64,000 nucleotides of DNA, taken from NCBI RefSeq assembly GCF_019464495.1, contig NZ_CP080492.1, positions 2,170,001 through 2,234,000 of the forward strand, given 5' to 3'. Shown here one piece after another: positions 1 through 9,128 of the stretch; within the stretch, counting starts at the first letter, position 1; each line of letters opens with the position of its first letter. Position numbers and translations under genes: made by a program. The notes beneath the pieces are model-generated. The model was not told the origin of the DNA, ran no database searches, and saw only the letters and a list, made by a program, of their open reading frames with translations. This stretch comes from Leucobacter luti (GTDB taxonomy: Bacteria; Actinomycetota; Actinomycetes; Actinomycetales; Microbacteriaceae).

Positions 1-345
1 CTGCTGTCGCGGTTGAACTCAGCACAGTCGGCCACCGGCGCAGGCTTTGAGTTCAGCGTGCTGACCGCCTGCGTCCTTGGGGGCGTGAGCGTGATGGGCG
101 GACGAGGCAGCCTGTTCGGTGCGTTTATTGGCGTACTCATCGTCGGGGTGCTCGACAACGGCCTCGTGCTCCTCAACGTCAGTGAGTACGTGCAGCTCGT
201 CATCAAGGGCCTGATCCTCTTGACTGCTGTGATCTATGACGCTATGTCCAAGCGTTCCGGCGGGCGGCGCAAGCAGATCGGAGGCGTCTCGGTCTCACGT
301 ACGCCTGCTCCGGAGTCGAGGACTTCCACGATCCCGCTTTCCTAA
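1..345 (+). CDS. Sugar ABC transporter permease, RbsC-type (3' end only)
   Basis: The open frame runs in from before base 1, so only the last 114 residues are present. They match the C-terminal part of the BPD_transp_2 (RbsC/XylH) family: the glycine-rich segment with VLGGVSVMGGRGSLFGA, then two hydrophobic spans, and a polar cytoplasmic tail. This conserved GG.S..GG.GS..G motif is typical of ribose/rhamnose/AI-2 class permeases. The gene lies 59 bp before a binding lipoprotein, so the two are probably one importer; its ATPase would lie upstream of the window. The substrate cannot be told from this fragment. Confidence 0.9.
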   Translation: MLSRLNSAQSATGAGFEFSVLTACVLGGVSVMGGRGSLFGAFIGVLIVGVLDNGLVLLNVSEYVQLVIKGLILLTAVIYDAMSKRSGGRRKQIGGVSVSRTPAPESRTSTIPLS

Positions 346-404
346 CGGGCGAGGCATCCACTCGCCGGCCACGCAAGTCCACGAAGTTTGACGAAAGGAA
401 CATC

Positions 405-1379
405 ATGAAGAAGCTCATTTCAATTGCGGCTACTGGAGCACTGCTGCTCGGCCTCGCTGCGTGCAGCACAGGTGGTACCACCTCCGCTCCTGCGGCAACC
501 GAGCACACCGTTGGGGTGACGTTCTCCGACCTCTCGAACCCGGTGTGGGCCGAGCTGGTACAAGAGGCGCAGCGCTACGGCGCCGAAGAGGGCGTCGCGG
601 TGAACTACGTCGATGCAAAGAGCGACGCTGCAACCCAAGTCACCCAGATCGAGAATTTCATTCAGCAGGGCGTCGACGCGATCATCATCTGTGCCGTCGA
701 CTCGAAATCGCTTGAGGCTGCAACGAAGAAGGCGCAGGATGCCGGCATCAAGGTGGTTGGCTACACGCAGGTGCTCGACAATTACGACGCTCAGTACCTC
801 GTTGACGCCTACGAGACCGGCTACGCGAACGGTGAGGCCGCAGGAAAGTGGATCACCGAGAACTACGGCGACGAGAAGGTCGTTGAATGGGCACTCATGG
901 ACCTTCCGACGTTCCCGGAGATCATTGACCGAGCCAACGGCATCAAGGAAGCCGTTGCCGCGACCGCTCCGAACGCAAAGCTTGTCGCAACAAACTCCGC
1001 GCTCACCGCTGAGGAAGGGGTCACCAACGCCGAGAACTTCCTGCAGGCGAACCCTGATCTGAAGATGATCGCGACGATCGGCGGTGGCGGCGCACAGGGC
1101 GGCAACGAGGGCGTGAAGGCCAGCGGAATCACCGACTTCGATTCCTTCGGATTGTTCGGTATCGACGCCACCGAGATCGAGATCCAGAACATTCTGAAGG
1201 GCGATCCGCAGAAGAGCTCGATTAGCCTCGGCGGTGGCAAAGCCCACGGCCGCACTTTGATCGACATCACCTCCGATCTGCTCGCCGGTGAAAACGTCGA
1301 GAAAGACCAGTACATGCCAGTCACCGTCATCGACAAGAGCAACGCTCAGGAGTACTTCGAGGAGACGTTCGCGAACTAA
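405..1379 (+). CDS. Sugar ABC transporter substrate-binding lipoprotein (PBP type I, RbsB-like)
   Basis: Residues 1-20 form a lipoprotein signal with lipobox LAAC (Cys20 would be lipidated and anchor the protein outside the membrane). The rest reads as a two-lobed type I periplasmic-binding fold, with the GVTFSDLSNPVWAEL opening and the Q.IENFIQQGVDAIIICAVDS segment typical of Peripla_BP_4 proteins for ribose, xylose or AI-2-like ligands. The ATG is preceded by GAAAGGA at 6 bases. It follows the permease fragment and precedes a dehydrogenase and a sugar kinase, so it probably delivers the sugar or polyol those enzymes use. The ligand is not identifiable. Confidence 0.92.
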   Translation: MKKLISIAATGALLLGLAACSTGGTTSAPAATEHTVGVTFSDLSNPVWAELVQEAQRYGAEEGVAVNYVDAKSDAATQVTQIENFIQQGVDAIIICAVDSKSLEAATKKAQDAGIKVVGYTQVLDNYDAQYLVDAYETGYANGEAAGKWITENYGDEKVVEWALMDLPTFPEIIDRANGIKEAVAATAPNAKLVATNSALTAEEGVTNAENFLQANPDLKMIATIGGGGAQGGNEGVKASGITDFDSFGLFGIDATEIEIQNILKGDPQKSSISLGGGKAHGRTLIDITSDLLAGENVEKDQYMPVTVIDKSNAQEYFEETFAN

Positions 1380-1476
1380 TTCGTCGTCGGGTGGTGCGGA
1401 CCGACCGGAGGTCCGTGCCACCTCGCCACTGCCAGCGCGGTCTCGTCATGAGACGCGAGAGTCGAGGACACACCAC

Positions 1477-2556
1477 ATGACACACATTCTTGCTGCAGGA
1501 GACCGATTCATACGGTCTGCCCACCTGAGAAAATCGATCGAGCGGGCGCTCGCAGGTCGCGCGGCGGACATCCGCGAAATCGAGTTCCCCTGGCCAGATG
1601 CGCCCTTCGGGCGCGTTGCCGAAGTTAATGAGGCTTCCGGTACCGAGGAGCAGTTGATTGAAGCCCTCACCGGCGTCACTGCGATTGCGACGCAGCTTGC
1701 CCCGATCACCGATCGGGTGCTCGCTGCGAGTCCAGAGCTGCGGCTTATTGCGGTCTCTCGTGGGGGCCCCACGAACGTCAACCTTGAGGCGGCCCGCACT
1801 CGGGGCATCGCCGTCGCGAATGTGCCGGGGAGGAACGGCATCTCCACCGCTGAGATGACGATCGGGCTCGCACTTGCGCTGCTGCGCAGGATCCCGCTCT
1901 CCCACAACACGCTGCTTGCACACGAGTGGCGCGGCGAGTTCTACCGGCTCGACGAGGTGGGGGGCGAGGTCAAGGGTTCCACCATTGGGCTCCTTGGGGC
2001 GGGCGCCGTTGGGGGACACGTCGCCAGCGTGTTCGCGGCAATGGGAGCCGATGTGTTGGTGTTTGATCCGTATCTGCAGCCGGGCGCGCTGGGATCGGGA
2101 GTGCGTAAGGCCGAGAGCGTCGAGCAGGTCTTTGCCGAGTCGGATCTCGTCTCCGTGCACGCGCGACTGACCGAGGAGACAACGCACATGGTGAACGCCG
2201 AGCGGCTCGCACTGATGCGTCACGGGAGCCGTCTGGTCAACGCTGCCCGTGGCGGACTCGTCGACTATGACGCGGTGGCAGATGCCGTGGAGCGTGGCCA
2301 GCTCGCCGGCGCGGCATTTGACGTGTACCCGGAAGAACCCGTCGACTTTAGCCATCGGCTGTTCGCCCTGGCCGCAGCAGGGCACGATATTGTGCTGACA
2401 CCGCACATTGCCGGTGCGAGCCGAGAAACAGCAAACCGCGCGGCAGACGGCGTCGCAGAAGAGATCCGCCGTTTCCTCGCAGGTGAGGCGCTACTCCATC
2501 CACTCGTTGCTGCACCCGGGCCCGCGTGGCCGGGTGCAGGGCTCGCGCAGCGATAG
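1477..2556 (+). CDS. D-isomer specific 2-hydroxyacid dehydrogenase (NAD-dependent)
   Basis: A 359-residue protein with the Rossmann dinucleotide motif GLLGAGAVG near residue 173, followed by the family's catalytic triad region: Arg in NAARGGLVD (about 258), Glu in YPEEP (about 287) and His in LTPHIAG (about 311). Phosphoglycerate, glycerate and erythronate dehydrogenases share this layout. The open frame extends upstream, but the ATG at 1477 begins the conserved sequence, while the upstream extension is Arg/Ser-rich and unlike a protein. It sits between a sugar-binding protein and an FGGY kinase, so it probably oxidises or reduces a 2-hydroxyacid intermediate of the same pathway. The substrate is unknown. 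Confidence 0.88.
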   Translation: MTHILAAGDRFIRSAHLRKSIERALAGRAADIREIEFPWPDAPFGRVAEVNEASGTEEQLIEALTGVTAIATQLAPITDRVLAASPELRLIAVSRGGPTNVNLEAARTRGIAVANVPGRNGISTAEMTIGLALALLRRIPLSHNTLLAHEWRGEFYRLDEVGGEVKGSTIGLLGAGAVGGHVASVFAAMGADVLVFDPYLQPGALGSGVRKAESVEQVFAESDLVSVHARLTEETTHMVNAERLALMRHGSRLVNAARGGLVDYDAVADAVERGQLAGAAFDVYPEEPVDFSHRLFALAAAGHDIVLTPHIAGASRETANRAADGVAEEIRRFLAGEALLHPLVAAPGPAWPGAGLAQR

Positions 2557-2623
2557 CCTGCTCAAGTCTGCACGCTACACCGCATCATCAGCGATGATGC
2601 TTCGACCACGGAGGACGACAGAC

Positions 2624-4048
2624 ATGAGTGAGCTACTACTAGGGATCGATGTTGGCACCAGTTCGGTCAAGGTTGTCGCGACCGATCTCACCGGCACGCT
2701 CGTGGCAGACGCTTCGAAGCGGTACCCGACCGCGACGAATGGTGCCGCTGCCGAGCAAGACGCGACCGCGTGGTGGGACGCGGTTTGCGAGCTTACCCAG
2801 CGCGTTGTTGCCGAGCGTACCGTCCTGGCGGTCGCGGTGACCGCCCAGGCGCCAACCTTCGTGCCCGTGGACGCCCATGGTGCACCGACTTCGTCTGCGT
2901 TGACCTGGCTCGACCGCCGCGCAAGCGCTGAGGCCGCGCGGATCGCTGAGCTTGTGCCGAACTCCCGCAATGGGGCCGATCCGTACTTCGGCACTGCGAA
3001 GCTGCCATGGCTTGCTGCACACCGGCCGGAAGCGCTCGCGGCTGCGCAGCACGTGCTTTCGGCCAATGGGTTCATTGTGCGCCTGCTCACCGGAGTCGCG
3101 GTGCTGGACGACACAACTGCAGCGCTGATGCAGGGGTTCGACGACGAGGAGAGTGCTTTTGATGCTGCTCTGCTCGCCGCGGAGCCCGCGCTCGCCTACC
3201 TGCCGCAGATCGTGCCAGCGGCCGCGGTCGTAGGGACGATCACCGCGGAAGCCGCACGTGTGACCGGGATTACCGCGGGTGCGCAGGTGGTCGCGGGGGG
3301 CATTGACTCGATAGGTTCAGCGCTCGAGGCCGGCATCTTCGAGGTCGGTGATCCACTCGTCGACATGACCGGTTTTTCCAGCGTCACAATCCTCGCGGTG
3401 CCGCGCGGCACTCGAATTCCAGGTTTCATCCACACTCGGCACTGCGTGCCCGACGTCGACCTACTGATTACCGCCCAGGTGACGGCTGGGGCGACGGTCG
3501 ACTGGGTGAACAATCTGTCTGCAGAATCGGATCTGCGTGATGACGCTGCGCTGCTCGCGCTGCCGCGGCCTGGCGGACTGACGATGGTCACGAGCCTTGC
3601 CGGCGAGCGCACTCCGAACTGGAATCCGCATGCACGCGGGGTCATCGATGGGATCTCGCTCGCCACCACCGGTTCAGAGTTGATGCTCGCCGCGATGGAA
3701 GGGAACGCATTCGCGCTCGCGAGAGATGTCAGCACGATGACGGGGGCGGGGTTCTTGATCGACCGTGTAGTTACCACGGGTGGCGGATCCTCCTCGCGCG
3801 CCTGGTCGCAGATCAAAGCCGACGTGCTCGGCGTGCGTGTGGAACGGCCGGCCAGTGGCCACGGTGCCGCCCAGGGTGCAGCAGTGCTCGCTGGCTTCGC
3901 GACGGGCGTGATTACGCTCGACGCCGTGCGCTCGCTTGGACGTGAGCTGCAGGCCACGTTTGCGCCCGATGCGGAAAAGACGGTTGCGTACGCTGAACGC
4001 GCGGCGCACTTCAGCGTGCTGAGCGAGCTCAACGAGCACCGGCGCTAA
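2624..4048 (+). CDS. FGGY-family carbohydrate kinase (xylulokinase-like)
   Basis: The 474-residue protein starts MSELLLGIDVGTSSVK, the phosphate-1 loop of the actin/hexokinase ATPase fold, at an ATG preceded by GGAGG. Later landmarks are the TWLDRRA segment, the GGIDSIG hinge motif and the C-terminal GGGSSSRAWSQIKADVLG adenosine-binding stretch near residue 386. All are standard for FGGY kinases, which phosphorylate ketoses or polyols at a terminal hydroxyl. It closes the first operon and converges on the rhamnose genes. It could supply the rhamnulokinase step missing from the rha operon, but nothing here proves that; a xylulose- or erythritol-type substrate is equally possible. Confidence 0.88.
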   Translation: MSELLLGIDVGTSSVKVVATDLTGTLVADASKRYPTATNGAAAEQDATAWWDAVCELTQRVVAERTVLAVAVTAQAPTFVPVDAHGAPTSSALTWLDRRASAEAARIAELVPNSRNGADPYFGTAKLPWLAAHRPEALAAAQHVLSANGFIVRLLTGVAVLDDTTAALMQGFDDEESAFDAALLAAEPALAYLPQIVPAAAVVGTITAEAARVTGITAGAQVVAGGIDSIGSALEAGIFEVGDPLVDMTGFSSVTILAVPRGTRIPGFIHTRHCVPDVDLLITAQVTAGATVDWVNNLSAESDLRDDAALLALPRPGGLTMVTSLAGERTPNWNPHARGVIDGISLATTGSELMLAAMEGNAFALARDVSTMTGAGFLIDRVVTTGGGSSSRAWSQIKADVLGVRVERPASGHGAAQGAAVLAGFATGVITLDAVRSLGRELQATFAPDAEKTVAYAERAAHFSVLSELNEHRR

Positions 4049-4074
4049 GCGGTTCAAGGCCCCATGCTTCCAGC

Positions 4075-4129
4075 GATGTGTCCCAGTGGGCTGCTTCCCA
4101 GTGCGGGAAGCAGCCAACTGGGACACATC
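4075..4129. terminator. Bidirectional hairpin between convergent operons
   Basis: A 25-bp inverted repeat (4075-4099 with 4105-4129) has one mismatch and a five-base loop AGTGC. It lies between the stop codons of the kinase (+) and rhaI (-), so it probably ends transcription from both sides. There is no clear T-tract, as is common in high-GC actinobacteria. Its arms resemble those of the hairpin at 31549-31603. Confidence 0.8.
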
Positions 4130-4146
4130 GCCCTGCCCTGCGCCCG

Positions 4147-5316
4147 CTACGCTCCCCAGCTCGCCTGAGCCCCGCCGACGCGATCGGCGGTGATGCGCTG
4201 CTGGTAGCCGGACGCCGCGTAGGCCGCCATCGGATCAGCGGGCAGCCCGCGCGACTCGCGCCACTCGGCGAGCGCCGGGCGCACATCCGTATAGAACGCG
4301 TCCATGTAGACGGCGTTGGCGCCGAGCACATCGCCTGATGCCTCGGCGGTGGCGAGCGCGGCGCGGTCGAGCAGGAGTGCACGCGCCGTCATCTCTTGCA
4401 CATTGAGCACGGAGCGGATCTGGCCAGGGATCTTGTCTTCGATGTTGTGGCACTGGTCGAGCATGAACGCGACGTCCGGATTGTTCAGCCCGCCGCCGCG
4501 CACCACCTCGGCGATGATGCGGAACAGCTGGAACGGGTCGGCAGCGCCGACGATGAGGTCGTCATCGGCATAGAAGCGGCTGTTGAAATCGAAAGCGCCG
4601 AGCTTGCCGAGGCGCAGCAGCTGCATCACGATGAACTCGATGTTCGTGCCGGGCGCGTGGTGTCCGGTGTCGAGGCAGACGAGTGCTCGCTCGCCCAGCG
4701 CCGTGACCTGCGCGTAGGAGGTGCCCCAGTCTGGTACATCGGTGTGGTAGAACGCCGGTTCGAAGAATTTGTACTCAAGCACGAGCCGCTGTTCGCCAGT
4801 GAGGCGCGCGTAGATCTCCTGCAGCGACTCCTGCAGCCGATCCTGGCGGCCTCGCATGTCGACCTGGCCAGGGTAGTTCGACCCATCAGCCAGCCACAGC
4901 TTGAGGTCGCGCGAACCCGTAGCGTCCATCACGTCGATGCAGCGCAGATGGTGGTCGATCGCCTTGCGCCGGATTGTGGGATCCACGTGGGTGAGTCCAC
5001 CGAACTTGTAGTCCTCATCCTGGAACGTGTTCGAATTGACTGTACCGAGCCCGACCCCCAGATCTTCAGCGTGTGCGCGGAGGGCCGAGTAGTCCTCGAC
5101 GACGTCCCATGGGATGTGGAGTGCGACGCGGGGCGCGAGGCCGGTGACCCGGTGCACCTCAGCAGCGTCGGCGATCTTTTCGAACGGGTTTCGTGGAGTG
5201 CCAGGCGTCGAGAACACTTTGAAGCGCGTCCCCGAGTTGCCGTACGCCCACGAGGGGACCTCGATGGCCTGCTGCGCGAGGGTGCTGAAGTGCTCTGGGG
5301 TCAGCTGCGTGCTCAT
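4147..5316 (-). CDS. rhaI: L-rhamnose isomerase (RhaI, Pseudomonas-type)
   Basis: A 389-residue TIM-barrel sugar isomerase that converts L-rhamnose to L-rhamnulose in the cytoplasm. It matches the RhaI class (as in Pseudomonas stutzeri) rather than E. coli RhaA: it opens with the WAYGNSGTRFKVF segment and carries likely metal-site stretches LEYKFFEPAF, CLDTGHHAPGTN and FDFNSRFYADDDL. It is the last gene of the rha operon, 28 bp after rhaM, and ends at a strong hairpin. No rhamnulokinase or rhamnulose-phosphate aldolase with a clear rha identity follows it, so the downstream steps must be encoded elsewhere or by the neighbouring FGGY kinase. Confidence 0.93.
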   Translation of the reverse strand: MSTQLTPEHFSTLAQQAIEVPSWAYGNSGTRFKVFSTPGTPRNPFEKIADAAEVHRVTGLAPRVALHIPWDVVEDYSALRAHAEDLGVGLGTVNSNTFQDEDYKFGGLTHVDPTIRRKAIDHHLRCIDVMDATGSRDLKLWLADGSNYPGQVDMRGRQDRLQESLQEIYARLTGEQRLVLEYKFFEPAFYHTDVPDWGTSYAQVTALGERALVCLDTGHHAPGTNIEFIVMQLLRLGKLGAFDFNSRFYADDDLIVGAADPFQLFRIIAEVVRGGGLNNPDVAFMLDQCHNIEDKIPGQIRSVLNVQEMTARALLLDRAALATAEASGDVLGANAVYMDAFYTDVRPALAEWRESRGLPADPMAAYAASGYQQRITADRVGGAQASWGA

Positions 5317-5344
5317 GATCTGTGCCTTCTATCGTGTCCCGCGC

Positions 5345-5698
5345 TTACGCGCGATCCGGGCCCTGCTGCGTGCGGGCGAGTTGGTCTTCGAGGTTGAATA
5401 CCTCGGGGAGTCTGGGGGCTTCTTGATCTGGGCGACCGGAAGAAGCGATGAAGAAGTCTGACATTTCGGCCTCCCAGCGCTCGGTGCGCGGGTCGGCGGC
5501 TAGCGCGCGTTGCGCCGCCTCATCGTCATCGGTGTCGTAGACGCCGATCAGGAGGCCGTCTGCGCGGAGGAATAGCGAGTAGTTGCGACGCCCGGCGTCG
5601 CGGATCGCCGACAGCATCTCCGGCCATACCGCAGTGTGCCGGCGCGTGTACTCAGCGAGCCGCTCAGGCTTGACTCGCATTTCGAAGCAGACGCGCAT
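5345..5698 (-). CDS. rhaM: L-rhamnose mutarotase
   Basis: A 117-residue protein of the RhaM/RhaU family (dimeric alpha/beta barrel) that interconverts alpha- and beta-L-rhamnose so that the isomerase receives its preferred anomer. Visible family features are the start MRVCFEMRVKPERLAEY, the HTAVWPEM segment with the conserved His, and YSLFLR..GLLIGVYDTDD. The ATG at 5698 was chosen because the longer open frame upstream is Pro/Arg-rich and runs through a structured spacer. It lies between rhaS and rhaI on the same strand. Confidence 0.93.
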   Translation of the reverse strand: MRVCFEMRVKPERLAEYTRRHTAVWPEMLSAIRDAGRRNYSLFLRADGLLIGVYDTDDDEAAQRALAADPRTERWEAEMSDFFIASSGRPDQEAPRLPEVFNLEDQLARTQQGPDRA

Positions 5699-5758
5699 CG
5701 GTTCTCCCTGGGGTGTGCGGTGGGCTGGCGGGGTGGAACGGTGGTGCAGAGGTGCGGT

Positions 5759-5833
5759 GCTGCTGGATCCCGGATCCGGATCGGTGCCCGCGATCTTGAT
5801 TCGGTTCGCGGCCCGTGCCCGGGATCCAGCAGC
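5759..5833 (-). repeat. Long stem-loop in the rhaS-rhaM spacer
   Basis: Two perfect 15-base arms (5759-5773 and 5819-5833) enclose 45 bases, which hold a further CGCGA/TCGCG pairing. In the operon's mRNA this would form a branched hairpin directly after the binding-protein gene. Such hairpins are known in other sugar operons to protect the upstream message or attenuate downstream genes. The role here is inferred. Confidence 0.7.
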
Positions 5834-5846
5834 GGTGGGATTCGAC

Positions 5847-6893
5847 TTAGAAGTCGAAGTCGCCGATGTTCTCTGTGTTGAAGCGGTACGGATCACCCAG
5901 CAGCACGACGCCGTCCTTGCCGACGGTGTACTCGCCGAGGTCGCCCGCATCGAAGGTATCTCCCTCTGCGCCGGTGATATCGCCAGCGACGAGCGCGTCT
6001 GCCGCGTATGCGGTGAGGTAGCCGAGCTCCTCCGGGTTCCACAGCGCGAACTCGGTGACCGTGCCGTCTTCGACGTATTCGCGCATCTGGTTCGGGGTGC
6101 CGAGTCCGGTCAGCGCAACCTTGCCCTTGGCATCTGAAGTGGAGAGGTAGCGGGCCGCGGCGGCGATGCCGACGGTGGTGGGGGAAACGATGCCCTTGAG
6201 CTCCGGGTAGGTCTGCAGCAGGGCAGCGGTCTTATCGAAGGACATCTGGTCGTCGTCGTCGCCGTACACGACCTCGACGAGCTCGATCTTCGGGTGGCTC
6301 GCCTTCAGCTCTTCTTTCATCATGTCGATCCAGGCGTTCTGGTTCGTCGCGTTTGCCGCAGCGGAGAGCACGGCGATCTGACCCTCGTCGCCGATCTGCT
6401 CAGCGATCATGTCCACCTGCACCTTGGCGATACCGGCGGCGTCTGCCTGGTTCACGAAGAGATCGCGGCAGTCGGTGTTGGTGTCGGAGTCGAAGGTGAC
6501 GACCTTGATCCCGGCGTCGCGCGCCTCGTTCAGTGCGTCACAGATCGCCTTCGGATCGTTCGCCGAGACGGCGAGCGCGTCCACGCCCTGCTGTGTGGCG
6601 GTGTTGATGAAGCTGACCTGCGCGTCAGGGGTGGCCTCTGCAGGCCCGACCTCGTTGAAGGTGCCGCCGAACGCCTCGACTGCGGCCTTGCCGCCCTTGC
6701 TTGAGGTATCGAAGTACGGGTTGCCGAGGTTCTTCGGCAGGAACGTCACGCTGACACTCTCGCCTGATCCGCCGGCATCGCCTGATCCGCCGTCGGCCGA
6801 GTCGGTGCCGCCCGAGCAGCCGGAGAGGAGGAGCGCGGCACTTGCCGCAATGGCGACGAGTGCGCCGGCCTTCTTATTTCGTGAGAACCACAT
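5847..6893 (-). CDS. rhaS: Rhamnose ABC transporter substrate-binding lipoprotein
   Basis: A 348-residue type I periplasmic-binding protein with a lipoprotein signal ending in LLSGC (Cys26), then a Gly/Ser/Asp linker. It matches the RhaS class: VTFLPKNLGNPYFD near the mature N-terminus, STSDAKGKVALTGLGTPNQMREYV and LWNPEELGYLTAYAA toward the C-terminus. It would capture L-rhamnose outside the membrane and hand it to RhaP/RhaQ. The ATG at 6893 has a GAAAGGA ribosome-binding site; the upstream frame extension is low-complexity Pro/Ser. It is separated from rhaM by a long stem-loop. Confidence 0.93.
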   Translation of the reverse strand: MWFSRNKKAGALVAIAASAALLLSGCSGGTDSADGGSGDAGGSGESVSVTFLPKNLGNPYFDTSSKGGKAAVEAFGGTFNEVGPAEATPDAQVSFINTATQQGVDALAVSANDPKAICDALNEARDAGIKVVTFDSDTNTDCRDLFVNQADAAGIAKVQVDMIAEQIGDEGQIAVLSAAANATNQNAWIDMMKEELKASHPKIELVEVVYGDDDDQMSFDKTAALLQTYPELKGIVSPTTVGIAAAARYLSTSDAKGKVALTGLGTPNQMREYVEDGTVTEFALWNPEELGYLTAYAADALVAGDITGAEGDTFDAGDLGEYTVGKDGVVLLGDPYRFNTENIGDFDF

Positions 6894-6981
6894 TGTTCGT
6901 TTCCTTTCAGATCCCGCGGTGCGGGGAGGTGGTGAGTGCGGTGTTGGAACGGATGAGGACTGCGGGTACGCGGGATCCAGC

Positions 6982-8097
6982 TCAGGATCCTGCGCCAGGG
7001 CGGGGCGCGGACGATCCGGCGACGGAGATGGCACCGGTGCCCGGGGTGCCGGCGAGCCTCAGCTTCGGGCCAGATCTGCGCCGGTTCTTGAACGCGGCGA
7101 ACACGCTGGAGGAGACGACCGCGGCGATGAGCAGGACGCCGGTGATGATGTTGATCACGTCCGAGGTGACATTCGCGAGACGCAGCGCGCTCGCAAGCAC
7201 GCCGATCAGCAAGACGCCGGCGATCACGCCGTGCAGTGCCCCGCGTCCGCCGAAGATTGAGACGCCGCCGAGCAGCACGGCAGCGATGACCTGCATCTCC
7301 ATCCCGGTTGCGTTATCGCCGCGAGCGCTGCCGTAGCGCAGCGTGTAGTAGATCCCCGCGAGCGCCGCCACCGCGCCGCTGAGTGCGAAGAGCAGCAGCT
7401 TCGTGCGCGCGACGTTGACGCCCGAGAAGCGCGCAGCCTCCGGGGACAGGCCAATCGCGAATACGCCCCTGCCGAAGCGGGTGAAGTGGAGCAGGATCGC
7501 GAATGCTGCCGCGAGGAGCACGAACAGGATCATGACGACGGGGATCCCGGTCGAGCCGATCTTCGCCTTGGCGAGCCCGGTCCAAAACTCCGGGAAGTCC
7601 GTGACCGCCGTGGTGCCGAGCAAGCCGACGGCGAGGCCGCGGTAGAGCGCCAGCGTGCCGATTGTCACTGCGAGCGACGGCAGGCCGACCGCCGTGATCA
7701 GAAAGCCGTTGAATGCGCCGCACAGGATCCCCGCGACGATCGCGATCACGATTGTGAGTCCGAACGGGACACCCGCCTGGGTCAGCACACCCGTGAGTAC
7801 GCTCGAGAATCCGACCACGCTCGCGACCGAGAGGTCGATCTCGCCGGTCACAATGATCGCGGTCATCGGGAGCGCGATGATGAGGATCGGGAACATGTCG
7901 AGCAGCAGGTAGGTCATGGTGATCTGACCGCTGAAGTTCGGCACGATCGCCGAGGCTGCGATGACAACGACAATGAACAGGCCGATGATGGCGGCTTCTC
8001 GGGTGAGCAGTAGGCGCTGCCACAGCGGGCGATCGTAGTTCGCGATCGGTCGGAACCCCGACGTGGCGGGGGTGGTCGTGGTTGCCGGTGCGCTCAT
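6982..8097 (-). CDS. rhaQ: Rhamnose ABC transporter permease RhaQ
   Basis: A 371-residue integral membrane protein of the RbsC class with about ten hydrophobic segments. It carries the family landmarks ITMTYLLLDMFPILIIA, TGEIDLSVASVVGFSS and VLLGGVSIFGGRGALHGV. It pairs with RhaP to form the membrane channel for rhamnose. The start ATG overlaps the rhaP stop by four bases (ATGA), which indicates translational coupling. The long frame read further upstream belongs to the opposite reading of rhaP and is not coding. Confidence 0.92.
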   Translation of the reverse strand: MSAPATTTTPATSGFRPIANYDRPLWQRLLLTREAAIIGLFIVVVIAASAIVPNFSGQITMTYLLLDMFPILIIALPMTAIIVTGEIDLSVASVVGFSSVLTGVLTQAGVPFGLTIVIAIVAGILCGAFNGFLITAVGLPSLAVTIGTLALYRGLAVGLLGTTAVTDFPEFWTGLAKAKIGSTGIPVVMILFVLLAAAFAILLHFTRFGRGVFAIGLSPEAARFSGVNVARTKLLLFALSGAVAALAGIYYTLRYGSARGDNATGMEMQVIAAVLLGGVSIFGGRGALHGVIAGVLLIGVLASALRLANVTSDVINIITGVLLIAAVVSSSVFAAFKNRRRSGPKLRLAGTPGTGAISVAGSSAPRPGAGS

Positions 8098-9128
8098 CGC
8101 GTCGTCTCCCGTGCTTCGATCAGCTTTCGATGTTGTCGTACGGCGAGCAGTCTGTCGAGGACGATCGCGCCGATGATCAGGACGCCGACGACGGCGCGCT
8201 GCCAGAAGTCGGGCACCCCGAGTACGGGAAGCGCGCGGTTGATAGTCAGCAGCAGTAGGGCGCCGATCGCGGCACCCCACACGGAGCCAACGCCGCCGAA
8301 GATCGCGACGCCTCCGATCACCGCAGCGCCAATCGCGTCGAGCTCCCACCCTGATCCGGCCTGCGAGTTGATCGTGCCGTAGCGTGCGGCGTAGAGCACC
8401 CCTGCGAATCCGGAAAGCGCGCCGGAGAGCACGAACGCGGTGATGACTCTGCGTGTGACCGGAAGGCCGTAGAGCTGGGCCGCATCGGGGTCCGAGCCAA
8501 TCGCGTAGTTCTCGCGGCCGGCCCGGGTGTTGCGCATCCACCACGCCACGGCGATCAGGACGACCACGGCGATGATGGTGAGCACGGGGATCGTGAAGAT
8601 CTGCGCGGTGCCAAGGCCGAGGAATTCTTTCGGCATGTCTGAGGCGTTGATTCGATCCGAGCCCGTCCACCAGACGTTGATACCGCGGAACGCGTACATC
8701 GTGCCGAGCGTGATCACGAGGGCCGGAACGCGGGCGAAGGCCACGAGGGCACCGTTGATGAGTCCGAGGAGGCCCCCGAAGACCACCGCGAGCACCACGA
8801 CCGCGAGCACCGGGATGCCCGGCATATCGATGAAGAGCCGGCCGGTGAGGTAGGCGCTGAGCCCAAGGATCGAGCCGACCGAGAGGTCGACGTTGCGGGT
8901 GATGAGGACAACGGCCTGGCCAACCGCGACGAGCATCAGCAGCGACGGCGTGAGCCAGAGGTCGCGGTAGCCATCGACGGAGAACAGGAAGTTGGGGTTC
9001 TTGAGTGTCGCTGCGGCGACGACAATGAGCACGGCGAGCAGGATGCTTGCCTCGCGCGCCCGAGTGAGGCGACCGAGCACCATCTGGAACGTGACGCGGG
9101 GCGCCGGGGCAGTAATCGTGGTGGTCAT
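8094..9128 (-). CDS. rhaP: Rhamnose ABC transporter permease RhaP
   Basis: A 344-residue permease of the same family as RhaQ, with motifs LITRNVDLSVGSILGLSAY and AVIGGVAIFGGVGSVWGAA and an N-terminal cytoplasmic tail rich in Thr. It forms a heterodimer with RhaQ. It overlaps the stop of rhaT by four bases and the start of rhaQ by four bases, so three genes are translationally coupled in the order ATPase, permease, permease. This order is the same as in known rhaSTPQ loci. Confidence 0.92.
   Translation of the reverse strand: MTTTITAPAPRVTFQMVLGRLTRAREASILLAVLIVVAAATLKNPNFLFSVDGYRDLWLTPSLLMLVAVGQAVVLITRNVDLSVGSILGLSAYLTGRLFIDMPGIPVLAVVVLAVVFGGLLGLINGALVAFARVPALVITLGTMYAFRGINVWWTGSDRINASDMPKEFLGLGTAQIFTIPVLTIIAVVVLIAVAWWMRNTRAGRENYAIGSDPDAAQLYGLPVTRRVITAFVLSGALSGFAGVLYAARYGTINSQAGSGWELDAIGAAVIGGVAIFGGVGSVWGAAIGALLLLTINRALPVLGVPDFWQRAVVGVLIIGAIVLDRLLAVRQHRKLIEARETTR

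Noticed and set aside
420..1421. Long minus-strand open frame opposite the sugar-binding lipoprotein
   Set aside because: It is the antisense shadow of a well-supported gene, with no domain pattern and no ribosome-binding site.
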